This document shows, one piece after another, positions 1-7,081 of a stretch of DNA of 64,000 nt (position 1 is the first letter of the stretch; every line of letters starts with the position of its first letter). Source of the stretch: Sphingobium sp. Leaf26. GTDB taxonomy: Bacteria > Pseudomonadota > Alphaproteobacteria > Sphingomonadales > Sphingomonadaceae. The notes below the pieces were generated by a model. The model did not search any database. It saw nothing but the letters and a program-made list of their open reading frames with translations, and had not been told where the DNA came from. The stretch is from contig NZ_LMKV01000001.1 in assembly GCF_001421665.1 (NCBI RefSeq), positions 479,038-543,037 of the forward strand. Reading direction: 5' to 3'. The translations under genes and the position numbers were made by a program.

Positions 1-29
1 GCGCGGCCAGAATGGAGCGTGCGCGCCCA

Positions 30-902
30 TTAGCTCTGGCCCTTCTTTCCGAGAAAGGCGTCGAACGCGCAGGGATATGGCTCATAGATTCGCTCGACTC
101 CTCGATCGGCCGCGTTCATCAGCCCAAGGATGGCTTGGTCGGCGGCATTGAACCCGCCCTTCATGCCAGCGCGGAAATCAGCACTGGCGGCTGGAGTGAA
201 GGTTAGGACACCCTCGTAGGCGCGGATGGCATCCCGTATGTCCTGAAGTCTCGACGCGTTGATTGATGGCGGCTCGGGTGGCGCCCGACGCTTCTCCTCC
301 ATCGCACCATAGGCCGATTCCAGCTCGAACATCGGTTCGCTGTGGACCAGCCAGACCTTTTCACCGTCATCACCCTGGATGCCGACATGCCGGCCGTTTC
401 GTGCGCGGTAAGTGGAAAAGCGCTGCTCTACCACGCACCGGGCGGCTTCGATCAGGCGCGGATCGGCATCCCCCTTGCAATAGGCATCAACCGCCCTCTG
501 CGCGTCACTTGCGCAGGTCCAGCGCGGGATAGAGACGAACGCCATTCCGTAATCGTCAAGGTTGTCGATCATCTCGGCGACATCCTCGCGCTTCACCTCG
601 CAATCAATCTGCCAGTGGATGCGCTCCAGCAAACCGCTGATTAGCGCCTCGCGCTTTGCATCGGCTGGCTGTTCGGGCAGCGCCCAATCCTTGACGGATT
701 GCTCAAGTCCTTCAGCATGGGCGGTTGAACGCCACGGCCACAGCGCTACGACAAACCGGCTGATATCCGCGTATTTGGCGAACGTGCGGTTCGAGTAATC
801 TGCCCATTTCTGAGCCGTCGCGAAATCTGGGGCCGGATGCATATCGTCCGGGCCGATGTGATGAAGGCACCACAGGCGCGTGTCTTTCGGCTGGTCGGTC
901 AT
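30..902 (-). CDS. Hypothetical phage protein, 290 aa
   Basis: Last visible gene of the leftward early operon. I do not recognise a functional domain. The N-terminal 70 residues are rich in Trp, His and Tyr (a WCLHH motif near the start, later ALWPWRS) and look globular; the C-terminal part is predicted helical. The start ATG overlaps the stop of the upstream gene in an ATGA arrangement (899-902), so the two are probably translationally coupled. Soluble, with no signal peptide or membrane segment. Function unknown. Confidence 0.7.
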   Translation of the reverse strand: MTDQPKDTRLWCLHHIGPDDMHPAPDFATAQKWADYSNRTFAKYADISRFVVALWPWRSTAHAEGLEQSVKDWALPEQPADAKREALISGLLERIHWQIDCEVKREDVAEMIDNLDDYGMAFVSIPRWTCASDAQRAVDAYCKGDADPRLIEAARCVVEQRFSTYRARNGRHVGIQGDDGEKVWLVHSEPMFELESAYGAMEEKRRAPPEPPSINASRLQDIRDAIRAYEGVLTFTPAASADFRAGMKGGFNAADQAILGLMNAADRGVERIYEPYPCAFDAFLGKKGQS

Positions 903-1297
903 GCCGCCTCCTGCATCGAAACGAGAGAAAGAAGATCGCCGAGCGTCCGGGCCGCCAGCACGTCGGCGTCCGCGATCGGCAGGCCGGTGAGCCTCTCCAA
1001 ATCGAAGGCGATCGAAAGGCGGCGGAAGTCGGTCGCGCGCAGCACCGCGTCATCGTCGGCCAGCTTGACCGGGATGTAGAGGTGCGCCGCGATGATGATG
1101 CGCGCGGCGCGGGCCTGGTCGACGCCCGGCTCCCACGCCTTGCTGATGAACTCCATCGGCTGGCGTTCGCCGTCGCGATTGCATTCGCGGCAGAGGCCCG
1201 GCTTCGCGCATGCGCCCGCCTTCCAAAGGCCATCGACCTGGAGGTACTCGTGGCGCACGTCGATCCAGTCGCGGCGGATGCGGACATGGTCAGACAT
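899..1297 (-). CDS. Hypothetical phage protein, 132 aa
   Basis: Middle gene of the leftward early operon, overlapping both neighbours by a few bases. The N-terminal part contains a short cysteine cluster (CAKPGLCREC around residues 30-39) that could bind a metal. The rest is charged and helical, with no membrane segment. No family is recognised and the role is unknown. Its position in an unbroken chain of overlapping genes supports it as real. Confidence 0.65.
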   Translation of the reverse strand: MSDHVRIRRDWIDVRHEYLQVDGLWKAGACAKPGLCRECNRDGERQPMEFISKAWEPGVDQARAARIIIAAHLYIPVKLADDDAVLRATDFRRLSIAFDLERLTGLPIADADVLAARTLGDLLSLVSMQEAA

Positions 1298-1529
1298 CGG
1301 CCGGCTCCTCGAACGTGAGCGCCATCTGCGCCGCCTCGGTGAAATGACCGGCCATCGCTTCGAGGATGCGCGCGGCCTTCTTCATGGACGCGGCCCGGCG
1401 GTGCTTGTCCTGCTTGCGCATGCGCGCGGAGTCGCGCAGCACCTTTCGGCCGACGAGGTGCATGGCGTTGCGCTCGCCCCATGCCGGCGCGTCGATGATG
1501 GCGGCGATCGTCTGGGCGATGTCAGGCAT
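1290..1529 (-). CDS. Hypothetical small phage protein, 79 aa
   Basis: Starts at the ATG at 1529, which gives MPDIAQTIAAI. This choice leaves only an 8-base overlap with the upstream gene, like other junctions in this operon; a longer in-frame start further upstream would overlap more. The protein is helical and basic in the middle (RKQDKHRRAASMKKAA). No domain is recognised. Confidence 0.6.
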   Translation of the reverse strand: MPDIAQTIAAIIDAPAWGERNAMHLVGRKVLRDSARMRKQDKHRRAASMKKAARILEAMAGHFTEAAQMALTFEEPADV

Positions 1530-1956
1530 TGGAGGCTCCGCCGTCTTCAGGATGATGAAGGATCGTTTCCCCCATGATCCGGTCGCCACGGTTGTCCTCT
1601 TGAACCAATCGGTGCCCGTTCGCTGAGGTGCGGCCGGGTGAGTTGGCGGCGCTGTTTTCGCCCCACGATGCCTCGCGCTCTGGCGCTGGATGCATCGCCT
1701 CGATCATGGCGAAGTTGGCAGCATCGACAAGAAAGTGCTTGTTCCCGTCCTGTCGGTACTTCGACATTCGAGCACGGACGTCACTGGCAGCGTCAAAGCG
1801 CAGTGGGTAGGCATCGGCCACGCGGCCGTATTTATGATAGCTGACCATCATTGCTTGGACCATGCGAACCACAAATGACGGGTCAAACTCAGTCAGGGGC
1901 ACGCCAGCCGACGACATGTAGTCATAGACGGCCTTCTTGATAGCTTCTCCGCTCAC
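1522..1956 (-). CDS. Hypothetical phage protein, 144 aa
   Basis: GTG start at 1956 chosen because GTG overlaps the stop of the marR-like gene (GTGA, 1953-1956), a junction type repeated through this phage. It contains a DAYPLRFDAASDVRAR segment followed by GNKHFLVDAANFAMIEAMHP, a pattern I associate with uncharacterised phage proteins. The tail is polar and probably disordered. No catalytic motif is visible. Confidence 0.65.
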   Translation of the reverse strand: MSGEAIKKAVYDYMSSAGVPLTEFDPSFVVRMVQAMMVSYHKYGRVADAYPLRFDAASDVRARMSKYRQDGNKHFLVDAANFAMIEAMHPAPEREASWGENSAANSPGRTSANGHRLVQEDNRGDRIMGETILHHPEDGGASNA

Positions 1957-2246
1957 GCCGCACCCCCAATCAAAGCCCGGAACGCGCGGCCGGCGTCCGT
2001 CACATGGATGAAGCAATCGCGCCGGTCCGCGCCCTTGCGCCGCTCCAGCAGCCCTTCCCGCTCCATCCGGTTGAGTGCGCGCGAGACGACGGGCTTCTCC
2101 ACCCTGATCGCCGCGGCCATCTCCTTCACGCGCAGCGGCTCGCCCGAATCCATGGCCACGCCGATGATGGCAAGCTGGCGCGCGGTGAGGTCGATATAAT
2201 TGGGCGAGGTGACGAAGGTCAGCGCCTGGGCGATGAGGTCAGCCAT
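1953..2246 (-). CDS. MarR-type winged-helix regulator
   Basis: A 97-residue winged helix-turn-helix protein. Residues about 20-85 fit the MarR DNA-binding core: a helix with LTARQLAIIGVA, a recognition-helix region VEKPVVSRALNRMEREG, and a wing with RKGADRRDCFIHVTDAGR. The flanking helices that dimerise full-length MarR proteins are short. The start at 2246 leaves an 8-base overlap with the exonuclease gene. It probably regulates phage or host transcription from within the early operon; the ligand and target are unknown. Confidence 0.75.
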   Translation of the reverse strand: MADLIAQALTFVTSPNYIDLTARQLAIIGVAMDSGEPLRVKEMAAAIRVEKPVVSRALNRMEREGLLERRKGADRRDCFIHVTDAGRAFRALIGGAA

Positions 2247-2784
2247 TGGGCGTGTCCTCGAACCCCAGATGCTGCCAGATCTTGATAAGATGGCGTGCCT
2301 GACTGCGCGCATCGTCAAGTGCGCTGTGATGCACGCCTGCCCTCTTCAGCTTCGGCGCGCCCGGCAGCGACTTCATCGTGCGGTAGCAGCGGTCATGCCA
2401 GAACTGCCACGGCGCCTCCTGCGCCACTGCTCGGAAAGCCGAGCGCATGATCACGTTGTCGAAGGTTGCGCCGTTGCCCCATGTCGGCAGGCTCTTCTCG
2501 CCGTACCATGCCCGATAGTCGTCCAGCACAGTCAGCAACGGATGGCGTTTCAAAGCGAGCAACGCCCTGCGCGCATCGGCCTTGTCCTCTTCCATCCACC
2601 ACAAGACGGTGCGGGCGCTGATCGTCAGGCCGTGACGCTGCGCGTCATCGACGTCGATCGCCATATGGAAGCTGTCGAAATCGCCAAGCGCGTTGAACTT
2701 CACCGCGCCGATGGAGAGGATGAGAGCGTCATCGCCGGTACCGAGCGTCTCGATATCGTTCATGATGTGGGTTGCATCAGCCAT
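2239..2784 (-). CDS. DEDD-family 3'-5' exonuclease (Rv2179c-like)
   Basis: A 181-residue RNase H-fold exonuclease of the type found as 3'-5' exoribonuclease (Rv2179c family). Motif I is the DIETLGT segment near residue 10 with Asp and Glu ligands. The C-terminal motif is HHSALDDARSQA, giving the His and Asp of a DEDDh site. Such enzymes trim RNA or DNA from the 3' end with two metal ions. It sits in the leftward early operon, so a role in host nucleic-acid turnover or phage replication is inferred. The stop overlaps the MarR gene by 8 bases. Confidence 0.8.
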   Translation of the reverse strand: MADATHIMNDIETLGTGDDALILSIGAVKFNALGDFDSFHMAIDVDDAQRHGLTISARTVLWWMEEDKADARRALLALKRHPLLTVLDDYRAWYGEKSLPTWGNGATFDNVIMRSAFRAVAQEAPWQFWHDRCYRTMKSLPGAPKLKRAGVHHSALDDARSQARHLIKIWQHLGFEDTPNG

Positions 2785-3128
2785 CAGAACGGCACCCCAT
2801 CGTCATAATCCCGGCAGCGCGCGCACATGCAGTCTGGCCCGTGCAACCGCGTGAAGTCCTCCCGCTCGACCCGCGCCGCCTTCACGCGGCTGGACGGCAC
2901 CATCACGAACACATCCTGCCCCGGATACATGCGGGCGATGCGCTCCGCTTCATGCTCGGCATTGCCACGAGTGTCGTGACGCTTCGTCGGCTGGCCACCG
3001 AGCGGCCGCCACACAGTGAAGAACGGTGCGGGCTCCTGCTCCACCACAGGCGTCGCGGCGACCGGCTGGTCCATCAGGCGGCGCAGGCGGAGGAAGCGGG
3101 TGAGCGCGATATCTGCGAAATTGATCAT
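2784..3128 (-). CDS. Hypothetical phage protein, 114 aa
   Basis: Start at 3128 (MINFADIALTRF) gives an ATGA overlap with the upstream gene. The C-terminus holds a Cys/His-containing motif, LHGPDCMCARCRDYDD, which could bind zinc. The middle is polar, with RIARMYPGQDVFVMVPSS. No family is recognised. Real by operon context: it overlaps both neighbours by 1-4 bases. Confidence 0.65.
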   Translation of the reverse strand: MINFADIALTRFLRLRRLMDQPVAATPVVEQEPAPFFTVWRPLGGQPTKRHDTRGNAEHEAERIARMYPGQDVFVMVPSSRVKAARVEREDFTRLHGPDCMCARCRDYDDGVPF

Positions 3129-3370
3129 CGTGCGGATCTCCAGAACTGCCACCAGCGCGGGCGGCGGGGTTGCTCCATCGGCAGGATCGGGCCACGCATG
3201 CGCTGCGCCTGCCACTGCGTCTGGGGACTGGTGGTGAGCGGGTCGCGGCCGTGCGTGCTGAAACGCAGGTTCTCCGGCATACGGGGTTGATGCACTGCCC
3301 TCGCCGTTGAGGGAGGACCGGCCGGAAGGGGCTTATCAAAGCAGCCCAAGGGAGGGCGGTCCTTCATCAA
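3125..3370 (-). CDS. Hypothetical small phage protein, 81 aa
   Basis: Both ends use 4-base ATGA overlaps (3367-3370 at the start, 3125-3128 at the end), the best evidence that it is translated. The sequence is Pro- and Arg-rich, ending RRPRWWQFWRSAR, a strongly basic and aromatic tail. No domain is recognised. Confidence 0.6.
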   Translation of the reverse strand: MMKDRPPLGCFDKPLPAGPPSTARAVHQPRMPENLRFSTHGRDPLTTSPQTQWQAQRMRGPILPMEQPRRPRWWQFWRSAR

Positions 3371-3780
3371 CTCAGCGCGGACGGGCTATTGCGTTGATGA
3401 ACCGATTTGCGGACATTCCCGCTGCCATCGCAAGACTCGCATGGCTTGCCGCTGTCGTTGATGGGGTCCTGAGACAGGCTGCGGTTGAAGATGATTTCAC
3501 CCGATCCGTTGCACGCCTCACAGGCCCCGTTCTCGATGATCTTTGCGAGGTGGCCCATCGTCATACTCGCGAAGAAGGCTTCGTCGGGCGCGGAGATGCC
3601 TCGCTCCTCGATCAGCACCTGCATCTCAACCATGTCGAGGCTATCAGCCCCAAGGTCATCGACCAGCATGGCGTTGGCGGAAAGGTCAAACCGGTCCGAG
3701 GTCACGCCCAGCACATCCCGGACGAGAACCTGAGCGCACATCAGGAATGCGGGACGAAGATCGTTGTCGTGCGTTGCCAT
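3367..3780 (-). CDS. Acyl-carrier-protein-like protein with zinc-ribbon tail
   Basis: A 137-residue protein. Residues about 10-85 match an acyl carrier protein, with LVDDLGADSLDMVEM carrying the conserved DSL whose Ser47 is the expected 4'-phosphopantetheine attachment site. This is followed by two CxxCxGxG repeats (Cys87/Cys90 and Cys114/Cys117), as in DnaJ-type zinc ribbons. The start at 3780 has a good ribosome binding site (GGAGAC). ACPs carry acyl or amino-acyl groups as thioesters, but no synthase or ligase lies beside it, so the partner is unknown. The fusion to a zinc ribbon is unusual; binding to nucleic acid or protein is inferred. Confidence 0.75.
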   Translation of the reverse strand: MATHDNDLRPAFLMCAQVLVRDVLGVTSDRFDLSANAMLVDDLGADSLDMVEMQVLIEERGISAPDEAFFASMTMGHLAKIIENGACEACNGSGEIIFNRSLSQDPINDSGKPCESCDGSGNVRKSVHQRNSPSALS

Positions 3781-3836
3781 GCTTGTCTCCATAATCATCA
3801 TATCAACCCGAAATGCCGGATGACCGAAACGCAGCG

Positions 3837-4073
3837 TCATGCGGCCGATCCGGTTCGGCTGGCCCGATACGCCTCCATGGCCTCCAGCGCCTGCTCGCGC
3901 GCGCCGGCCTCACCGATGGACAGGCCGATGCCGTCCGAAAGGTTTGCGTCGACCGTGACGGACATCAGGCGATCGAGCGCGCGGGCGAGCAACGTGGCGA
4001 CGTCGCACTGGATCGGGCCGGGCGAGACGGGCGCCGTGGTGCCGAGCACCCGCTGCACAGGGAAGGAGATCAC
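3837..4073 (-). CDS. Hypothetical phage protein, 78 aa
   Basis: GTG start at 4073 chosen because it overlaps the upstream stop in a GTGA junction. The predicted protein (MISFPVQRVLG...) is compact, with helical C-terminal segments (EQALEAMEAYRASR). No family is recognised. A 56-base gap carrying the ACP-like gene's ribosome binding site follows. Confidence 0.6.
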   Translation of the reverse strand: MISFPVQRVLGTTAPVSPGPIQCDVATLLARALDRLMSVTVDANLSDGIGLSIGEAGAREQALEAMEAYRASRTGSAA

Positions 4074-4507
4074 ATCCACGACTGCATGTCCTGCGCGATC
4101 GCGTAGAAGAGCAGGCCGATGGCGCCCGCGCCGGACAGTACCATGATGGCCTCGTGCCACAGGTTCGCCTGCCAGAGCATGGCGATGTGGCGCTGGCGAT
4201 ATTCGGGGGTGCCGATGGTGAAGGCGGCTGGCTGCGGCACCGCCCGGCCGTGCTGGCGCAGATAGTCTTCCGCCCAGGCGACGACGCCATCGCCCTGCCC
4301 GTCCGGCATCCCCATGCCCAGCGCCAGACGCTCCAGCCGAAGCCAGACGTCATGAAAGCGGTCCATGGATGCGGCGTCGGGCAGGAAGGCGAAGCGCTTG
4401 GCCTCGCTCAGGGCGTTTTCGAGCCAGTCCAGTTCGGCGGCGCTGACGGCGTCTTCGATATCGTTCGCGGCGAACGGCGGTTCAGCGGCGATGGAGAGTG
4501 CAGGCAT
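4070..4507 (-). CDS. Hypothetical protein with C-terminal membrane helix, 145 aa
   Basis: First gene downstream of the leftward operator-promoter. The start at 4507 is preceded by GGGAGG at good spacing. Residues about 1-115 are soluble and helical; the last 30 contain one hydrophobic segment (IMVLSGAGAIGLLFYAIA) that should anchor the C-terminus in the inner membrane. Its position as promoter-proximal early gene suggests an early function such as host takeover or superinfection control, but nothing in the sequence names it. Confidence 0.65.
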   Translation of the reverse strand: MPALSIAAEPPFAANDIEDAVSAAELDWLENALSEAKRFAFLPDAASMDRFHDVWLRLERLALGMGMPDGQGDGVVAWAEDYLRQHGRAVPQPAAFTIGTPEYRQRHIAMLWQANLWHEAIMVLSGAGAIGLLFYAIAQDMQSWM

Positions 4508-4534
4508 GTTGGCCTCCCGTTGATTACGGGAGCG

Positions 4535-4563
4535 ATACTGCACATATGCAGTTATCAGGTCAA
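4535..4563 (-). promoter_or_regulatory. Predicted leftward early promoter
   Basis: On the minus strand a -35 box TTGACC (4563-4558) is followed after 17 bases by CAGTAT (4540-4535), a weak -10. The spacer holds a perfect operator (4537-4552), so the repressor would block RNA polymerase here. The predicted start lies about 20 bases before the 4507 gene. The -10 assignment is tentative. Confidence 0.5.
4537..4552. promoter_or_regulatory. Operator O1 (ACTGCA-cata-TGCAGT)
   Basis: Perfect 6-base inverted half-sites separated by CATA. The same element recurs at 4570, 5504 and 5526 around the repressor gene. The distance to the next operator centre is 33 bases, about three helical turns. Confidence 0.75.
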
Positions 4564-4569
4564 CTCAAA

Positions 4570-4585
4570 AATGCACATGTGCAGT
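4570..4585. promoter_or_regulatory. Operator O2 (AATGCA-catg-TGCAGT)
   Basis: Variant of the repeated operator with a perfect 12-base palindrome TGCACATGTGCA at its core. It lies just upstream of the -35 box of the leftward early promoter and touches the stop codon of the small membrane-protein gene. Confidence 0.7.
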
Positions 4586-4845
4586 CACGCGAATAGCGAG
4601 GCGATCCATCGGACGAAAAATGCGACTGGCAACGTGAGTAGGATGTAGATGCTTAGAGTGATGGGGAAGACGCTCAGGCGCCCTTCGCGGTTCGCCGCTA
4701 TCACGCGATCGTAGCTCGGCCCACCTACGATGTTCCCAACGGCGGTTAGAAACGCCGGGATCAGCATCCACCACCATGATATGCCAGCATAGCCGGATGC
4801 GACGGCAACCGCGAGCAATGCCAGAAAGCTGATATTCGCGATCAT
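4585..4845 (-). CDS. Small membrane protein, 86 aa
   Basis: Three hydrophobic segments: about residues 4-22, 26-42 (with WWWMLIPAFL) and 60-84 (FPITLSIYILLTLPVAFFVRWIASLF), separated by a polar loop containing Arg and Asp. The start at 4845 is preceded by a purine-rich GGGAGGG ribosome binding site. It lies between the repressor and the leftward promoter, a place where phages often carry lysogenically expressed exclusion proteins. That role is inferred from position only. Confidence 0.55.
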   Translation of the reverse strand: MIANISFLALLAVAVASGYAGISWWWMLIPAFLTAVGNIVGGPSYDRVIAANREGRLSVFPITLSIYILLTLPVAFFVRWIASLFA

Positions 4846-4902
4846 ATCCCCTGCCCTCCCCTAGGAATTTTCCAAGCCGGATTTCCTACAGCCTCGAATC
4901 AG

Positions 4903-4922
4903 ATTAAGAACAAATTAAGAAC
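4903..4922. repeat. Direct repeat ATTAAGAAC x2, 11-base period
   Basis: ATTAAGAAC occurs at 4903-4911 and again at 4914-4922, one helical turn apart, in the AT-rich gap between the small membrane-protein gene and the repressor stop. It looks like a binding site for a protein contacting one face of DNA; no binder is identified. Confidence 0.45.
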
Positions 4923-5024
4923 ATGCGACGAATCGAGGCGCGAAAATGAAGCGTGTGAAACTGGTAATGGCGGAGTGCGAAAGCGGCTGCACGCCGTGCT
5001 ATCGGGACTGCGCGCTAGCCAGGT

Positions 5025-5495
5025 TCATGCTACAGTCTTGCTATCGTGAAGCCGATCTGCTGCTGCGCGACCGGCCACCTTTAGCATCTCCTCACTGGCA
5101 GGAATGGCAGGATCAGATGTCGCAAGTCCAAGCCCGTATAGCAGGGCTTCAGCAAGACGTGGTGCGTCGGTCGCCGCCCAACTCCCTGAGCCGAGGAGCT
5201 CAGCAAGTACGCCGCTCACTTCATGTACATTGAGCGAGGGCGCCGCCGATCGCCCAGACAGGAAGTCGAGCACCGAAGGAACGCCAGCAGCTTTCGCTAA
5301 CTTGTCCAGCGTCCTCACTGTGGTGATGCTCTCGTAATCTTCTTTGATCGCCCGCGTGACGTTGGTCGCTGCGAACCCGGCCTGGTTAGCCCAAGTCTGG
5401 GGCGTCCAGCCCTTCTGATCCATGATCCGACGCATCCACGATGCGATGATTCTCTGCTCGGGTAACATGTGAAGACGATAGTTGTGCGGCTGCAT
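5025..5495 (-). CDS. Prophage repressor, XRE-type helix-turn-helix
   Basis: About 156 residues. Residues about 15-80 form a lambda-repressor-like helix-turn-helix (IASWMRRIMDQKGWT, then WANQAGFAATNVTRAI as recognition helix, then LDKLAKAAGV). The C-terminal half is helical and lacks the Ser/Lys LexA-type self-cleavage domain, so induction probably does not use RecA-stimulated self-cleavage. The start at 5495 is chosen over 5468 because AGGA precedes it; either is possible. It is divergent from the Cro-like gene with shared operators between them, so it is the likely lysogeny repressor and probably autoregulated. Confidence 0.8.
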   Translation of the reverse strand: MQPHNYRLHMLPEQRIIASWMRRIMDQKGWTPQTWANQAGFAATNVTRAIKEDYESITTVRTLDKLAKAAGVPSVLDFLSGRSAAPSLNVHEVSGVLAELLGSGSWAATDAPRLAEALLYGLGLATSDPAIPASEEMLKVAGRAAADRLHDSKTVA

Positions 5496-5519
5496 ACTTG
5501 CATCCTGCACATATGCCGT
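5489..5519. promoter_or_regulatory. Operators O3 and a weaker O5
   Basis: CCTGCA-cata-TGCCGT (5504-5519) and a more degenerate GCTGCA-tact-TGCATC (5489-5504) follow the same half-site and spacing pattern as O1. They overlap the start of the repressor gene and would allow it to control itself. Confidence 0.55.
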
Positions 5520-5547
5520 TGCATTGCTGCACATATGCAGTTATTTT
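5519..5547 (+). promoter_or_regulatory. Promoter of the Cro-like gene with embedded operator O4
   Basis: -35 TTGCAT (5519-5524), a 17-base spacer, and -10 TATTTT (5542-5547). The spacer holds operator O4, GCTGCA-cata-TGCAGT (5526-5541). The expected start base, seven after the -10, is 5554, the A of the ATG, so the mRNA should be leaderless; no ribosome binding site precedes the ATG. Confidence 0.7.
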
Positions 5548-5553
5548 ACCTCC

Positions 5554-5775
5554 ATGATTGACCCACTCGACCCTGCGACGCTGAAGCCCGCGCGCGAGAA
5601 GTTGCAGCTCAGCCGCGCGACTGTCGCAGCGATGAGCGGTGTTAACGAAACCACAATTTTGCGGATTGAGTCCGGCAAGGTCGACCCGCGACTGGATGGA
5701 ACCTGGGCGCCGATCGTGCGCGCCCTGCGCTCCGCCTCCCCCGCCCCGTCGGACGCACTAAGCGCCTCTCCATAA
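5554..5775 (+). CDS. Cro-like XRE regulator, 73 aa
   Basis: Short XRE-family helix-turn-helix: LKPAREKLQLSRATVAAMSG followed by VNETTILRIESGKVDPR, the classic recognition helix and turn. It is divergent from the repressor, separated by operators O3 to O5, as Cro is from CI. The start at 5554 fits the predicted leaderless transcript. It probably competes for the same operators to favour lytic growth. The C-terminus is a Pro/Ala/Ser-rich tail. Confidence 0.75.
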   Translation: MIDPLDPATLKPAREKLQLSRATVAAMSGVNETTILRIESGKVDPRLDGTWAPIVRALRSASPAPSDALSASP

Positions 5776-5876
5776 AGTCGGCTGGGGGCTGGCTACACCG
5801 ATATCGCGGCCACCCCAAACGCATTAACCATCATTTGTTCACTTAACGTTCTTTTTCACAATTTGCGGGGCACATC

Positions 5877-6512
5877 ATGTCTGAGGGCAGCGTAGCAGCG
5901 GACCAGCTCCGCCTTCTCATCGAGCGCGTCGAGCGGCTGGAGGAAGAGAAGAAGGGCATCAATGACGACATCAAGGACGTCTATCTGGAGGCGAAGGCGA
6001 CCGGATATGACGTCAAGATGATGCGTCAGATCATCCGCCTGCGGAAGATGGACCCCAACGACCGGCGCGCGATGCAGGCCATCCTCGAAACCTACATGGC
6101 GGCGCTCGGCATGGACGATGGTGCCGGCCCCGCGCCGGACATGTTCCAGGGCCATGACGGCCGGCCCGATCCGGCCACGCCCGCCCCTGCCCCGACCGCG
6201 AGCGAGGCGGAGCGGTTCGAGACGGCGCTGTCGCTGGTGATCGAGCATCAGAACGCTTCGGCCTCGTGGCTCCAGCGCCAGATGCGCATCGGCTATAACA
6301 GCGCGTCGCGGCTGGTCGAGGATCTGGAGAAGCGCGGCGTGGTCGGCCCGCCCAATCATATCGGCAAGCGTGAGGTGCTGATTGCACCAGGTGGCGGTGT
6401 GCAGGAGGCGCTGGCGGAGCTTCATGCGATCTGCGCCAAGGACGGGACCTCCATTTCGATGTCGATCGATGGCGGGCCCGCGATCCCGATCGTAGCGCAG
6501 GCCGCCGAATGA
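5877..6512 (+). CDS. GapR (DUF2312) - FtsK gamma winged-helix fusion
   Basis: A 211-residue protein with two DNA-binding modules. Residues about 5-80 match GapR/DUF2312 ([40 protein letters not shown]). GapR is an alphaproteobacterial protein that clamps overtwisted DNA ahead of replication and transcription forks. After a Pro/Ala-rich linker (about 83-108), residues 113-170 resemble the FtsK gamma winged helix ([30 protein letters not shown]), which in FtsK reads polar KOPS sequences. It may coat phage DNA or aid replication or segregation; the fusion itself is the unusual point. Stop and next start overlap (ATGA). Confidence 0.8.
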   Translation: MSEGSVAADQLRLLIERVERLEEEKKGINDDIKDVYLEAKATGYDVKMMRQIIRLRKMDPNDRRAMQAILETYMAALGMDDGAGPAPDMFQGHDGRPDPATPAPAPTASEAERFETALSLVIEHQNASASWLQRQMRIGYNSASRLVEDLEKRGVVGPPNHIGKREVLIAPGGGVQEALAELHAICAKDGTSISMSIDGGPAIPIVAQAAE

Positions 6513-6652
6513 GCGCTGATCCCCCGAAATCCGATCAACCTCGGCTTGCATTCCATCCCGTCGTCGAGGCGGCCGATGGCCGTGTCTATGTCAGCTCGCG
6601 CCCGATCCCACTGCCGGTCATTCCGGCCGGGCGTGACCGCGCGCCGCCCTGA
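6509..6652 (+). CDS. Hypothetical small protein, 47 aa
   Basis: ATG at 6509 overlaps the stop of the GapR-FtsK-gamma gene (ATGA). The product starts [15 protein letters not shown] and ends AGRDRAPP; it is Pro-rich and polar. Only the coupling to the upstream gene supports it. Function unknown. The 181 bases after it (6653-6833) hold no gene I can support, only the AGGAGA ribosome binding site of the next gene. Confidence 0.45.
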   Translation: MSADPPKSDQPRLAFHPVVEAADGRVYVSSRPIPLPVIPAGRDRAPP

Positions 6653-6833
6653 TTTCCAGTTACCCCCTTTCGAGACTCGACCCAGACGCCGCGTCGGCCT
6701 GGGTGAAAACAAGGTTTCGATGTCCCTCCGAGCGGTCCGGTATCGCCGCACGGCTGGGGCCAAGCGGTTCGTTTGGGGGTGGGACGTTTGCCGCAAATCG
6801 TGACCACCGACGCACTTTTATCAGGAGATCATT

Positions 6834-7070
6834 ATGACTGACATCCACCCGGCGCCGACCGAGTTCTCGCCCGCCCAGATCGGCGCAGACCCGATCCTGC
6901 GCTACTTCCACTATTCGCACCTGCCGCCCGTCCTTCAGGCGGCCTCGCGGCCGTTCTGCGAGCTCGCCCGGCACATCGTCGAGACGTTGCCGCGCAACCC
7001 CGAGCGCACCGTCGCCCTGCGCAAGCTGCTGGAAGCCAAGGACGCGGCCGTCCGCGCCAACGTCAACTAA
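6834..7070 (+). CDS. Acb2/Tad1-domain protein (predicted anti-defence sponge)
   Basis: 78 residues. The core (ILRYFHYSHLPPVLQAASRP, CELARHIVETLPRNPERTVALRKLLEAKDAAVR) is the helical-hairpin pattern I associate with the Acb2/Tad1 family. Acb2 binds cyclic nucleotides made by CBASS, and Tad1 binds cyclic ADP-ribose isomers made by Thoeris, so the phage escapes abortive defence. Which ligand this one binds cannot be told from sequence. AGGAGA precedes the ATG. It is followed directly by a Tad2-like gene, so the two probably form an early anti-defence pair. Assignment is by remembered family pattern. Confidence 0.7.
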   Translation: MTDIHPAPTEFSPAQIGADPILRYFHYSHLPPVLQAASRPFCELARHIVETLPRNPERTVALRKLLEAKDAAVRANVN

Positions 7071-7081
7071 GGATGGCTATC

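Noticed and set aside
4946..5233. Plus-strand 95-codon frame with a Cys-rich start near the repressor
   Set aside because: It overlaps the repressor's C-terminal coding sequence by about 210 bases, has no ribosome binding site, and its second half looks like a shadow. The cysteine pattern alone is not enough.
6546..6803. Plus-strand 85-codon frame after the GapR fusion
   Set aside because: It overlaps the coupled 47-codon gene in another frame, has no ribosome binding site, and its composition is typical of a shadow.
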